Shown here: piece by piece, positions 49,035-57,873 of the stretch
How positions within the stretch are numbered: position 1 is the stretch's first letter
How the letters are laid out: each line of letters starts with the position of its first letter
Assembly (NCBI RefSeq): GCF_030814815.1
Contig: NZ_JAUSVR010000005.1
Coordinates: 186,001-250,000 of the forward strand
Source of the DNA: Ancylobacter amanitiformis
Lineage (GTDB): Bacteria > Pseudomonadota > Alphaproteobacteria > Rhizobiales > Xanthobacteraceae
DNA: 64,000 nucleotides
Reading direction: 5' to 3'
The notes under the pieces: generated by a model
The model's input: only the letters and a program-made list of their open reading frames with translations
What the model was told of the DNA's origin: nothing
Database searches by the model: none
Made by a program: the position numbers and the translations under genes

Positions 49035-50259
49035 ATGAGCCCGCCCGACAGGTCCGACATCTCCACCGATTGTGCCATTGTCGGCGCCGGCCCGGCCGGC
49101 GCTGATGCTCGGCCTGCTGCTGGCGCGCGGCGGTCTCGATGTCACGGTGGTCGAGAAGCATGGCGACTTCCTGCGCGATTTCCGCGGCGACACCATCCAT
49201 CCCTCGACGCTGGAGGTGATGCACGAGCTTGGCCTGCTCGATGACCTGCTGAAGCTGCCGCACACGCAGGCGCCGCGCCTTCACGCGGAGATCGGCGGCC
49301 GCGACGTCACCCTCGCCGATTTCTCCCGCCTGCCGACGCGCTGCCGCTTCATCGCCTTCATGCCGCAATGGGACTTTCTCGACTTCATCGCCAGGGAGGC
49401 GCAGCGGCTGCCGAATTTTCACCTCGTGATGCCGGCGCAGGTCGACGGGCTGATCGAGGCGGAGGGGCGGATTGCCGGCCTGCGGGCGACGACCCCGGAG
49501 GGAGCGCTCACGCTGCGTGCGGCGCTGGTGGTGGGCGCGGACGGGCGCAACTCGGTGCTGCGGCAGAAGGCGGGGCTGGAGGTCGAGAGCTTCGGCAGCC
49601 CGAGCGACGTGCTGTGGATGAAGCTGTCCCACCAGCCCGGCGATCCGCCCTATGTGATGGGCCATGGCGGGCCGCGACAGGACTTCGTCATGGTCGATCG
49701 CGGCGATTACTGGCAATGCGGCTATGTCGTGCGCAAGGGCTCCTTCGCGGACGTGAAGGCCGGCGGGCTGGAGGCGTTCCGCGCGCTTGTGGCGGCGGTC
49801 TCGCCGCTGCCGGCGTCGCGCATGGACGAGATTGCCGGTTGGGACGACGTGCAGCTTCTCAGCGTGCGGATCGACCGGCTGAAGCGCTGGTGGCGGCCGG
49901 GGCTGATCTGTATCGGCGATGCCGCGCACGCCATGTCGCCGATCGGCGGCTTCGGGGTGAACCTCGCCATTCAGGATGCGGTGGCGGCGGCGAACATCCT
50001 CGCCCGCCCGCTGAAGGAGGGTCGCCTCGAGGCGCGCGATCTGGCGGCGGTGGAGGCGCGCCGCCGCTTTCCCACATGGGCGACGCAGAAGCTGCAACTG
50101 ATGATGCGCGGCAACCGCCGCAAGCGCGACGCCACTGAGAAAACCCGCGCCGGCCCGCCCGGCTTCATGCGCTCCATCGCCCGCTGGCCGGTGCTGGCGC
50201 ATCTCGCCGGGCGGCTGGTCGGCCTCGGCTTCCGCCGCGAGCACGTCCGCTTGCCCTGA
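49035..50259 (+). pseudogene. FAD-dependent monooxygenase gene with a one-base frameshift
   Basis: The PHBH/UbiH-type flavin monooxygenase is readable only across two frames. From ATG 49035 the protein runs TDCAIVGAGPAG (the FAD-binding GxGxxG) and then falls out of frame. The continuation LMLGLLLARGGLDVTVVEKHGDF lies one base further on. One extra base, around 49101 in CCGGCCGGCGCTGATG, explains it. The rest is intact to 50259, including RFIAFMPQWDFLDF and GDAAHAMSPIGGFGVNLAIQDA. If real, the gene is inactive because an internal start would lack the nucleotide-binding loop. A sequencing or assembly error in the GC-rich run is equally possible. Confidence 0.85.
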
Positions 50260-50362
50260 GGCGGGGGCGTTTTCCCTTGAGGAACCTCCCGATTTCGTGT
50301 CCCGCGCCCTGCCGGGCTGCGACTATGGTCGGGTGGGAAATTGCTTCGATGGAAAGCTGGAA

Positions 50363-51238
50363 ATGACCGACACGCCCGATTACGTCCCGCCCAAGGTCTG
50401 GGCCTGGAACAAGGCCAGCGGCGGGCGCTTCGCCGCTATCAACCGGCCGGTGGCCGGGGCGACCCATGACAAGGCGCTGCCGGTCGGCGAGCATCCGCTG
50501 CAGCTCTATTCGCTGGGCACGCCCAACGGGCAGAAGGTCACCATCCTGCTGGAGGAACTGCTGGCGCTGGGGCATGCGGGCGCTGAATATGATGCCTGGC
50601 TGATCAATATCGGCGAGGGCGACCAGTTCGGTTCGGGCTTTGTCGAGGTGAACCCCAATTCGAAGATCCCCGCCTTGCTCGACCGATCGGGGCCGACGCC
50701 GGTCCGGGTGTTCGAATCCGGCGCGATCCTCGTCTATCTCGCGGAGAAGTTCGGCGCCTTCCTGCCGGTGGAAGCCGGCGCGCGGGCGGAATGCCTTTCC
50801 TGGCTGTTCTGGCAGATGGGCTCGGCGCCCTATCTCGGCGGCGGCTTCGGGCATTTCTACGCCTATGCGCCGAGCAAGATCGAATATGCCATCGACCGGT
50901 TCGCCATGGAGGTGAAGCGCCAGCTCGATGTGCTCGACCGGCGGCTCGCCGAGAGCGAATATGTCGCCGGCCCGGACTATACCATCGCCGACATCGCCAT
51001 CTTCCCCTGGTATGGCGGGCTGGCGAAGGGCTGGCTGTACGGCGCGGCCGAGTTCCTCTCGGTTGCCGACTACACGCATGTGCAGCGCTGGGCCGACGCG
51101 GTTCTGGCGCGACCGGCGGTGGCGCGCGGGCGCATGGTCAACCGCATGTCCGGCGAGCCTTCCGAGCAGCTGCGCGAGCGCCACGATGCCAGCGATTTCG
51201 ACACCCGCACGCAGGACAAGCTGGCGAGCGCCGATTAG
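50363..51238 (+). CDS. yghU: Nu-class glutathione S-transferase-like disulfide-bond oxidoreductase (YghU type)
   Basis: A 291-residue GST-fold protein that uses glutathione to reduce disulfides. The active-site loop is YSLGTPNGQKVTILLEEL, with the T-x-N-G-x-K residues typical of the Nu class. NPNSKIPALLD, FESGAILVYLAEKFG and IADIAIFPWYGG follow as expected. ATG at 50363 has GGAA upstream and gives the family N-terminus (YVPPKVWAWNKASGGRFA). It is convergent with the metallo-hydrolase gene. Confidence 0.93.
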   Translation: MTDTPDYVPPKVWAWNKASGGRFAAINRPVAGATHDKALPVGEHPLQLYSLGTPNGQKVTILLEELLALGHAGAEYDAWLINIGEGDQFGSGFVEVNPNSKIPALLDRSGPTPVRVFESGAILVYLAEKFGAFLPVEAGARAECLSWLFWQMGSAPYLGGGFGHFYAYAPSKIEYAIDRFAMEVKRQLDVLDRRLAESEYVAGPDYTIADIAIFPWYGGLAKGWLYGAAEFLSVADYTHVQRWADAVLARPAVARGRMVNRMSGEPSEQLRERHDASDFDTRTQDKLASAD

Positions 51239-51289
51239 AGCCTTTGCCGGCGACGCGGAGCCGGTTCGTCTGATGAGCCGGGGGCCGGG

Positions 51290-52381
51290 CTACCAGCAGA
51301 AGCCGTCGCCTTCCGTCACCACCGATAGGCCGGGCAGGCGCGCCGCCAGCCCGGCCATCCGTGCCCGCGGCAGGAAGGCGGGCAGCAGGACGCGCGGGGC
51401 CACGGCCGTCACGAGATCCTGCAGGGCGCCGAAGCTCGGGTGCACGTTCCAGCGCACATGGTGGGCCTGCGCGGCCGCGATCCGCCGGCCGGCATTCGAG
51501 CCTTCGGCGACATGGCCGGTGAAGACGATATCGGCCTCGCCGCTCCGCGCGAAACGGGCGGTGAGCGCGGCGGAAAGGCCGTGATCGGCCTGCGGCCCGG
51601 CGACGATCATGGCGCCGCGTGCCGGGCTGTCGGCCGTGAGGGGTGTGCTGGCGAGAAGCCGGGCCGGGGCATCCGCCGCACCCGCCGCCAGCACTTCGGG
51701 ATGCCGCGCCAGAACCTCCACAACGCCTCGCGTCACCGGGCAGAGGCTCACCGCGAGGCCGGCGTCGAGGAAGGTGAGCGCCATTTCCAGCGCCCGCCCG
51801 GCGGCCGGGGCCGGCAGGAGAAGCGGGCGGTGGCGGGCGCGGGCGATCAGCGCGGCGGCCTGAAGCGCGAGCGTCTGATCCACCTCGCCATAGCTGGCAT
51901 CGACGACGAGAGCGGCCGCGCGCAGCGGCAGGGTGCAGCGGTACAGTCGGCTCTCGGCGGAATAGTCGCCGGTATAGAGCAGCCCGGCCTCGCCACCGAT
52001 GCGCATCCACACGGCGCCGGGCGCATGGCCCGCCGGGCCGGTCGCGATCTCCAGGCCGAGAATCCCGGCTGTTCCCTCCAAAGGAAGGTCGCGAGCGTTG
52101 CGCAGGCGTGCCTCGCCCGCCAGCGCCCGCACGGCGGCGGTGGCATAGAGTGGCGGGTCGCCGAGCTGCCCGGCAAGATCGAGCGCGCCGACATGGTCGT
52201 GATGACCATGCGACAGCAGGATGGCGTCGACGCGGCCGACCCCGGCGAGGTTCGGGCGCCGGCCGGCATCCGGGCCTTCGCCGAGATCGAGAAGGAGGCG
52301 CCGGCCGGCGGTTTCCAGGAGGAAGCAGGCCGGCCCCTTGACGCCGGCACCGGACAGCGCGGTCAGTCGGTTCATCGTCAA
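51290..52381 (-). CDS. Metallo-beta-lactamase-fold hydrolase
   Basis: A 363-residue MBL-fold protein with the metal motif HGHHDH (58-63 within LLSHGHHDHVGAL), TGPAGHAPGAVWMRIG (second His region) and LYTGDYSAES (metal-bridging Asp). The arrangement with a later cap segment and VFTGHVAEGSNAGRR resembles beta-CASP/CPSF-type or RNA-exonuclease-like members, but the beta-CASP signature is weak and the substrate is unknown. It is divergent from the efflux operon with a 212-bp spacer. Confidence 0.85.
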   Translation of the reverse strand: MTMNRLTALSGAGVKGPACFLLETAGRRLLLDLGEGPDAGRRPNLAGVGRVDAILLSHGHHDHVGALDLAGQLGDPPLYATAAVRALAGEARLRNARDLPLEGTAGILGLEIATGPAGHAPGAVWMRIGGEAGLLYTGDYSAESRLYRCTLPLRAAALVVDASYGEVDQTLALQAAALIARARHRPLLLPAPAAGRALEMALTFLDAGLAVSLCPVTRGVVEVLARHPEVLAAGAADAPARLLASTPLTADSPARGAMIVAGPQADHGLSAALTARFARSGEADIVFTGHVAEGSNAGRRIAAAQAHHVRWNVHPSFGALQDLVTAVAPRVLLPAFLPRARMAGLAARLPGLSVVTEGDGFCW

Positions 52382-52567
52382 AGCTCGAAAAAAGGATGTT
52401 GCGCCGAGGGTTTAAGCGGGCGCGATGACGAATGCGTGACGCAGCGGGGCGATGTGTGGCCGGCCTCGTCCGCCGGGCGTGCGCGCGGATGCGATCCCGC
52501 AAGCCGCGTGGATATAGGGAATATCGCGCGGCCGGGAAGGAGCAAGGTGGCTTCCATGATCCATTGA

Positions 52568-52577
52568 CCCCCCCCCC
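52568..52577 (+). repeat. C10 homopolymer before the efflux operon
   Basis: Ten consecutive C residues lie 16 bp upstream of the emrA-like start and just before its GGAGG. Long single-base tracts in such positions can slip and alter transcription or translation of the following gene. Confidence 0.9.
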
Positions 52578-52593
52578 TCTCACGGAGGCCGCG

Positions 52594-53772
52594 ATGAACA
52601 TGGCCACCAATCCGGCCGCGCTGAAGGCCACGCCGATCGCCGATCCGCCTGTCGCCCCGATATCGTCCATTCCCCCGGCCGCGCCGTCTTCCCGTCGCGG
52701 CCTGAAGCGCGGGCTGGAAGTGGCGGGTGTGCTGCTGCTGGCCGGCGCCATTGCCTATGCGGGCACCGAATACTGGACGCAGTGGCGTTTCGAGACCAGC
52801 ACGGACGATGCCTATGTGCAGGCCGATATCGTCACCATCGCCCCTCAGGTCGCCGGCTATCTCGTGACGGTCAACGTGACCGACAACCAGCCGGTGAAGC
52901 AGGGCGAGGTGCTCGCCGTCATCGACCCGCGCCCGTATCAGGCGGCGGTCGACCAGGCCGTGGCCGATGTCGACGCGGCCCGGGCATTGATCGACGATCA
53001 CGCGGCGCAGCTCAACGAGCAGCAGGCGCTGATCGAGGAGGCCAAGGCGCAGATCGCCGCCGACCAGGCCGCCGAGACCTTCGCCGAGCAGAACAACCGG
53101 CGCTTCACCAAGCTCGCCCAGGACGGTTTCGGCCCGGTCGAGACCGCCGAGCAGACCACCTCGCAGATCGGCCAGACGCAGGCGCAGGTGACGCGCGACC
53201 GGGCGGCGCTGGACGCGGCGCAGAAGCAGGTCGCCACCCTGACCGCCCAGCTCGCCGAGGCGCGGGCGAACCTCGCCCACAGCCAGGCGGCGCTCGATAC
53301 GGCGAAGCTGAACCTTGGCTATACGGAGCTGCGCGCCCCGGTGGACGGGGTCATCGGCGCCCGGACCTTGCGTGTCGGCCAGTATGTCGAGCCCGGCACC
53401 GCGCTGCTGGCGGTGGTGCCGCTGCAGGCAACCTATGTGGTCGCCAACTACAAGGAAACCCAGCTCACCGACGTGAAGCCCAACCAGAAGGTGACGATCT
53501 CGGTCGATACCTATCCCGACCTGCATGTGCGGGGCTTCGTCTCCAGCCTCGCTCCGGCCAGCGGGCAGGAATTCGCCCTGCTGCCGCCCGACAACGCCAC
53601 CGGCAACTTCACCAAGATCGTCCAGCGCATTCCCGTGCGCATCGACATCGACCGCACCGATCCGCTGGCCCGGCAGTTGCGGCCTGGCATGTCGGTGGAG
53701 ACGACGATCCGCACCGATGCGACCATTCCCGCCGATGTGAGGCGCAACGCCTATATCCCGCCCAGCGAGTGA
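52594..53772 (+). CDS. HlyD/EmrA-type membrane fusion protein
   Basis: A 392-residue periplasmic adaptor of a multidrug efflux pump. A cytoplasmic Pro-rich start precedes one transmembrane helix (about 41-60). Next come the barrel-sandwich start TSTDDAYVQADIVTIAPQVAGYL, a long coiled coil (about 125-225, with repeated AxAxxA heptads), and the closing LNLGYTELRAPVDGVIGARTLRVGQYV. GGAGG precedes the ATG at 52594. The MFS partner gene follows 7 bp later, so the pair forms an EmrAB-like system. Confidence 0.94.
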   Translation: MNMATNPAALKATPIADPPVAPISSIPPAAPSSRRGLKRGLEVAGVLLLAGAIAYAGTEYWTQWRFETSTDDAYVQADIVTIAPQVAGYLVTVNVTDNQPVKQGEVLAVIDPRPYQAAVDQAVADVDAARALIDDHAAQLNEQQALIEEAKAQIAADQAAETFAEQNNRRFTKLAQDGFGPVETAEQTTSQIGQTQAQVTRDRAALDAAQKQVATLTAQLAEARANLAHSQAALDTAKLNLGYTELRAPVDGVIGARTLRVGQYVEPGTALLAVVPLQATYVVANYKETQLTDVKPNQKVTISVDTYPDLHVRGFVSSLAPASGQEFALLPPDNATGNFTKIVQRIPVRIDIDRTDPLARQLRPGMSVETTIRTDATIPADVRRNAYIPPSE

Positions 53773-53779
53773 GGGTGTC

Positions 53780-55348
53780 ATGGCCTCCACGTCCACTTTC
53801 GCGCCGCCGGCCGAGACGCCGGCGGTGGAGCCCGGCGCCAGCCTCGTCACCTGGATCGCGGTGATCGGCTGCATGCTCGGCGCGCTGATCGCCGTGCTCG
53901 ATATCCAGATCACCAATGCCTCGCTGCCCTATATCGAGGGCGGCATCGGCACCGGCTCGGATAACGGAACGTGGATTTCCACCTCCTACCTGATCGGCGA
54001 GATCATCATGATCCCGCTGACCGACTACCTGAGCCGGGTGTTCGGCTTCCGCCGCTTCATCCTCTCGGCGCTGGTGCTGTTCCTCATTTTCTCGATGGGC
54101 TGTGCTTTCGCCACCAATCTTTCGCAGATGATCGCGATGCGCGGGCTGCAGGGCTTCTTCGGCGGCTGCCTGATCCCGCTCGCTTTCACCATCGTGCTGA
54201 CCAAGCTGCCGCGCCGCCAGCAGCCGATCGGCATCGCCATCTTCGCGATGACCGCGACCTTCGGCCCGGCGATCGGCCCGACCATTGGCGGCTGGCTCAC
54301 CGACCAGTTCGGCTGGCCCTACATCTTCTTCATCAATCTCATTCCCGGCGCCGTCATGCTGGGCATGCTGATTCCGACGCTGGAGAAGAGCCCGCTGAAC
54401 CTGCACCTCCTGAGGGAGGGCGACTGGTGGGGCATCGGCTTCATGGCGATTGGCCTCGCCTGCCTGCAGACGGTGCTGGACGAGGGCAACAAGGATGACT
54501 GGTTCGGCTCGCCGTTCATCGTGCGGCTGTCCGTCGTCGCGGTGATCTGCCTCGCCATCTTCGTGACCATCGAGCTGAGGGTCGAGAAGCCGGCGGTGAA
54601 CCTGCGGCTGTTCACGCGGCGCAATTTCGCGCTCGGCACCATCTCCAACGTCATTGTCGGCTTCGCGCTGTTCGGATCGGTCTATGTGCTGCCGACCTAT
54701 CTCGACGAGGTGCAGGGCTATGACGCGCAGCAGATCGGCATGGTGCTGGCCTGGGTCGGGCTGCCGCAGCTCATCATCATCCCGTTCGTGCCGATGCTGA
54801 TGAAGCGGATCGACCCGCGCGTGCTGGTCGGCATCGGCCTCGCCATCTTCGCGGCGAGCTGCTTCATGAACACGCATCTCAGCTATCATGTCGGCGGCGA
54901 CCAGCTGATGCTGACCAATATCGTGCGGGCGCTCGGGCAGGCGATCGTGCTCTCCCCGCTGGCCAGCATCACGATGATCGGCATGCCGCCGGCGCTGTCG
55001 GGCCAGGCTTCGGGCCTGTTCAACATGATGCGCAGCCTTGGCGGCGCCATCGGCACGGCGGCGCTGGCGACGCTGATCACCAAGCGCGAGCAGTTCCACT
55101 CCAACATCATCGGCCAGTCGGTCACGCCCTATGGCGAGAACGTGCGCGAATTCCTCGACCGCATGCAGCACTATTTCATGCAGCACGGCTCCGACGCCAC
55201 GCGCGCCTATCACCAGGCCGAGATCCTGCTGGGCCAGATGGTGGCGCAGCAATCGCTGATCATGGGCTTTTCCGACACGTTCGCCGCGCTCGGCGCGCTC
55301 TTGCTGCTCGCCGTGGTGGCGGTGGCCTTCACCCGCCGGCTGGCATGA
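53780..55348 (+). CDS. DHA2-family MFS drug transporter (EmrB/QacA type)
   Basis: A 522-residue inner-membrane proton antiporter with about 14 helices. VLDIQITNASLPYIEGGIGTGSDNGTW and LSRVFGFRRFILSALVLF match the first helices and motif A region. FGPAIGPTIGGWLTD is motif C, typical of drug/H+ antiporters. It works with the adjacent fusion protein and an outer-membrane channel encoded elsewhere. Substrates cannot be predicted. Its 3' end is convergent with, and 6 bp from, the nitrilase operon. Confidence 0.95.
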   Translation: MASTSTFAPPAETPAVEPGASLVTWIAVIGCMLGALIAVLDIQITNASLPYIEGGIGTGSDNGTWISTSYLIGEIIMIPLTDYLSRVFGFRRFILSALVLFLIFSMGCAFATNLSQMIAMRGLQGFFGGCLIPLAFTIVLTKLPRRQQPIGIAIFAMTATFGPAIGPTIGGWLTDQFGWPYIFFINLIPGAVMLGMLIPTLEKSPLNLHLLREGDWWGIGFMAIGLACLQTVLDEGNKDDWFGSPFIVRLSVVAVICLAIFVTIELRVEKPAVNLRLFTRRNFALGTISNVIVGFALFGSVYVLPTYLDEVQGYDAQQIGMVLAWVGLPQLIIIPFVPMLMKRIDPRVLVGIGLAIFAASCFMNTHLSYHVGGDQLMLTNIVRALGQAIVLSPLASITMIGMPPALSGQASGLFNMMRSLGGAIGTAALATLITKREQFHSNIIGQSVTPYGENVREFLDRMQHYFMQHGSDATRAYHQAEILLGQMVAQQSLIMGFSDTFAALGALLLLAVVAVAFTRRLA

Positions 55349-55354
55349 GGCGGC

Positions 55355-56293
55355 TCACACCGCGCGCAGGGTGAAGGCCTCGGCGAGGCGGGCGCCGTCG
55401 CTCATCCGTTCCAGCCGGCAATGATGGGCGAGCCGCCCGTCGCCGCGCCGCTGGCCGAGCCAGCGCACCCGCACCCGCTCGCCCGGATCGACATTGGCGT
55501 GAAAGAACACCTCTCGCCGCAGCGTTGCCGCGCGCGGTGCCTGCCTTCCGTCAAAGTGCCATTCGGCGCGATCGATGAAAGAAACGAAGCTGGCAAAATA
55601 AAGAAAGCCGGCACCGTTGAAATCCTGTGCCGGGCAGGGATCCACCTCGATATACGGCCCGGCCTCGCCGGCCTCGCCGGCCTCGGCGTCACGCTCGACG
55701 TAGGGGCGGAGGTCGAAGCCGAAATGCCGGTCGAGCCGGCGCGCGCGCAGGGCGGCGGCCCGGCCCGCGAGGCTGTCGGCGCATGTTCCGGCGGATGGGG
55801 CGGCGGGGGGCGGGAAGCCCTCCAGCGCCACCCGAGCCACCTGGTGGTTGCCCCCGCCCGAGCCGCGCCGCACGAAGGTGGAGACCAGCTCCACCGTGCC
55901 CATCGGCTCACCCGCGCGGCTCAGCACATGGCGGCTGGCGCATTGCGTGCGCGAGAGACGGGCGATGGACGAGCGGATGGCGAGCGTGTCGTTCTCGCCA
56001 AGCGCGGCGAAGCGCGCATCGTGGATCGCCAGCGCCGAGAAGGCGGCATAGACCGGCGCGCCGTCGATGTCGCGGAAATCGGGAACCGCGCGCCCGGCCA
56101 TGGCGGCCAGCATCATCCAGTGCCGGTGCCCGAGATCCTTCAGCAGCCAGCCCTCGGACAGGCCGCCGAGCGCCAGCTGCGGCATGCCGAGCCGGACCGT
56201 CTCCTCCAGCGGGCGCGGTTCGCCGTGGAGCCCGCTGCGCTCGGGCGACAGGCCCGGCGGGCGGGCGAGGGGGGGAGGGACGATCGCGTTCAT
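55355..56293 (-). CDS. LnmK-like (Pnap_2097-type) double-hotdog protein
   Basis: A 312-residue protein resembling the double-hotdog acyltransferase/decarboxylase LnmK of polyketide synthesis and the uncharacterised Pnap_2097 family. Markers are LGMPQLALGGLSEGWLLKDLGHRHW near the N-terminus, RLSRTQCASRHVLSRAGEPMG and DFNGAGFLYFASFVSFIDRAEW in the second half, followed by the hotdog tail REVFFHANVDPGERVRVRWLG. An acyl-CoA or acyl-carrier reaction is inferred, not shown. The ATG at 56293 overlaps the flavoprotein stop as ATGA, so it is the last gene of the nitrilase operon. Confidence 0.78.
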   Translation of the reverse strand: MNAIVPPPLARPPGLSPERSGLHGEPRPLEETVRLGMPQLALGGLSEGWLLKDLGHRHWMMLAAMAGRAVPDFRDIDGAPVYAAFSALAIHDARFAALGENDTLAIRSSIARLSRTQCASRHVLSRAGEPMGTVELVSTFVRRGSGGGNHQVARVALEGFPPPAAPSAGTCADSLAGRAAALRARRLDRHFGFDLRPYVERDAEAGEAGEAGPYIEVDPCPAQDFNGAGFLYFASFVSFIDRAEWHFDGRQAPRAATLRREVFFHANVDPGERVRVRWLGQRRGDGRLAHHCRLERMSDGARLAEAFTLRAV

Positions 56294-57555
56294 GCTGCGC
56301 TGTCCTCGCGTCCGCGCGCCGCCCGCGTGGCGATGTGGTCGACGATGAATTCCGCGTCGCGCCCGACGCTGCCGAAGCGGCCGGAGCCCCAGGTGTGCAG
56401 CCAGGGCAGGCCGATGAAATAGATACCCTCGCGCTGGGTGATGCCGCGCCGGTGCTGGGGGTGGCCGGCGCCGTTGAATACCGGCGCGTCGAGCCAGCGG
56501 AAATCCGGCTTGAAGCCGATGCACCAGATGATGGAGGTGATGCCGGAGGCGGCGAGATCGAGCGTGCCGCGCTCCCCGGCCGGCTGCCAGACCGGCTCGT
56601 AGGCCGAGGGCGGCGGCGCGTCGATGGCGTTCTCGGCAATGTATTTGTCGATCGCCGCGTTGATGCCGTTATAGGTCCGGTCGGCATCGTCGAGCGTCCG
56701 GGCGAGGTTGGTGTCGAAGACCAGCCCGGCGCCGTCATAGTCGCGCAGCACGCCGAACAGTTCCATGCCCTCGCGGGCGAATTTGCGCAGGTCGATGTCG
56801 CGCCCGCCATCGCGGCCGGTGACATAATGGTTGGTATTGTCGCGCACGCCTTCGCGCAGCGGGTGCTGCTCGACCGCCATGTCGTAATAGCCCATGTCGG
56901 CCAGCCAGGTGACGACGTCGCGGCCGCGATAGAAGCGGGCGCAGCGCGGCGCGTTGCCGACCGCGAGGAATACTTTGCGGCCCTCAAGGTGCAGGTCCTC
57001 GGCGATCTGCGCGCCGGACTGGCCGGAACCCACCACCAGCACCGCGCCCTCCGGCAGCTGGCCGGCATGGCGGTACTGCGCGGAATGGATCTGCGTGATC
57101 GAGGCGGGCAGCCGCTCGGCCATGCGCGGCACGATCGGCTCGTGATAGCCGCCCGAGGCGACCACCACATTATCCGCGCTCACCTCGCCCGCCGAGGTGG
57201 AGACGAGGAAGCCGCCGGCGGCGCGCGGGCTGACGCGGCGCACCGCGACGCCCTCGCGGATGGGTGGCTCGACCTTGGCGCGGAAGCCCTTGAGGTAATC
57301 GAGGATTTCGTCTTTCTTCATGAAGCCGTGCGGATCGCTGCCGGCATAGGCATGGCCGGGCAGGGCGCATTGCCAGTTCGGCGTCACCAGGCAGAAATTG
57401 TCCCAGCGCTGCGTGCTCCAGGCATGCATGGCCGTGTGCTTCTCGAAGACGAGGTGATCGATGCCCTGCTGCTGCAGGAAATGGCTGGTCGACAGGCCGG
57501 CCTGACCGCCGCCGACGATCACGACCGGATAGTGCTGGATGAGGTTCTCGTTCAT
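56290..57555 (-). CDS. Flavin-dependent oxidoreductase, MSMEG_0569 type
   Basis: A 421-residue flavoprotein resembling flavin-containing monooxygenases. FAD-binding VVIVGGGQAGLSTSHFLQ is at the N-terminus and the NADPH loop VLVVGSGQSGAQIAEDL is at about 170-186. Markers such as WDNFCLVTPNWQCALPGHAY, RCARFYRGRDVVTWLADMGYY and GLPWLHTWGSGRFGSVGRD identify the Nit1C-associated family. The substrate is unknown; oxidation of a nitrogen-containing intermediate is a guess. It starts 30 bp after the MSMEG_0570-like gene. Confidence 0.92.
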   Translation of the reverse strand: MNENLIQHYPVVIVGGGQAGLSTSHFLQQQGIDHLVFEKHTAMHAWSTQRWDNFCLVTPNWQCALPGHAYAGSDPHGFMKKDEILDYLKGFRAKVEPPIREGVAVRRVSPRAAGGFLVSTSAGEVSADNVVVASGGYHEPIVPRMAERLPASITQIHSAQYRHAGQLPEGAVLVVGSGQSGAQIAEDLHLEGRKVFLAVGNAPRCARFYRGRDVVTWLADMGYYDMAVEQHPLREGVRDNTNHYVTGRDGGRDIDLRKFAREGMELFGVLRDYDGAGLVFDTNLARTLDDADRTYNGINAAIDKYIAENAIDAPPPSAYEPVWQPAGERGTLDLAASGITSIIWCIGFKPDFRWLDAPVFNGAGHPQHRRGITQREGIYFIGLPWLHTWGSGRFGSVGRDAEFIVDHIATRAARGREDSAA

Positions 57556-57585
57556 GGCTTGCGCTCCGGTGTCGGGCGCGCGGGC

Positions 57586-57873
57586 TCACGCGTCGAAGGA
57601 TTCGACGACGACACGCGCATCGGGATGGGTGGAAAAGGTGCCGCCGGCCGCTTCCAGCCGGGCGAGCTGGCCGAGCGCGCGCGAGCAGGAAAAGCCATAG
57701 CGCGCCGCGACCCGATCGCTGGCAATGGTCAAGGCTTCGCGGCTGCGGCCGAGAAAGTCGGCTAAGGGATAGCTCGCGCCGGGGGCGAAATAGTCCTTGA
57801 TGACCAGCGAGGGCGAATAGCAGTGCTCCTGCGTTCCGTCCGGCCAGCGAATGGTGAAGGTCATTTCAGGCAT
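57586..57873 (-). CDS. MSMEG_0570-type nitrogen-starvation-associated small protein
   Basis: A 95-residue protein with TFTIRWPDGTQEHCYSPSLVIKDYF at the start and CSRALGQLARLEAAG near the end. It is a small conserved member of the nitrilase cluster, with no known activity. ATG at 57873 overlaps the glycosyltransferase end by 8 bp; a second ATG at 57864 is possible. Confidence 0.88.
   Translation of the reverse strand: MPEMTFTIRWPDGTQEHCYSPSLVIKDYFAPGASYPLADFLGRSREALTIASDRVAARYGFSCSRALGQLARLEAAGGTFSTHPDARVVVESFDA

Noticed and set aside
55355-56293. Annotating the last operon gene as LnmK itself
   Set aside because: No polyketide genes are nearby and the resemblance is to the broader family; only a family-level call is supportable.
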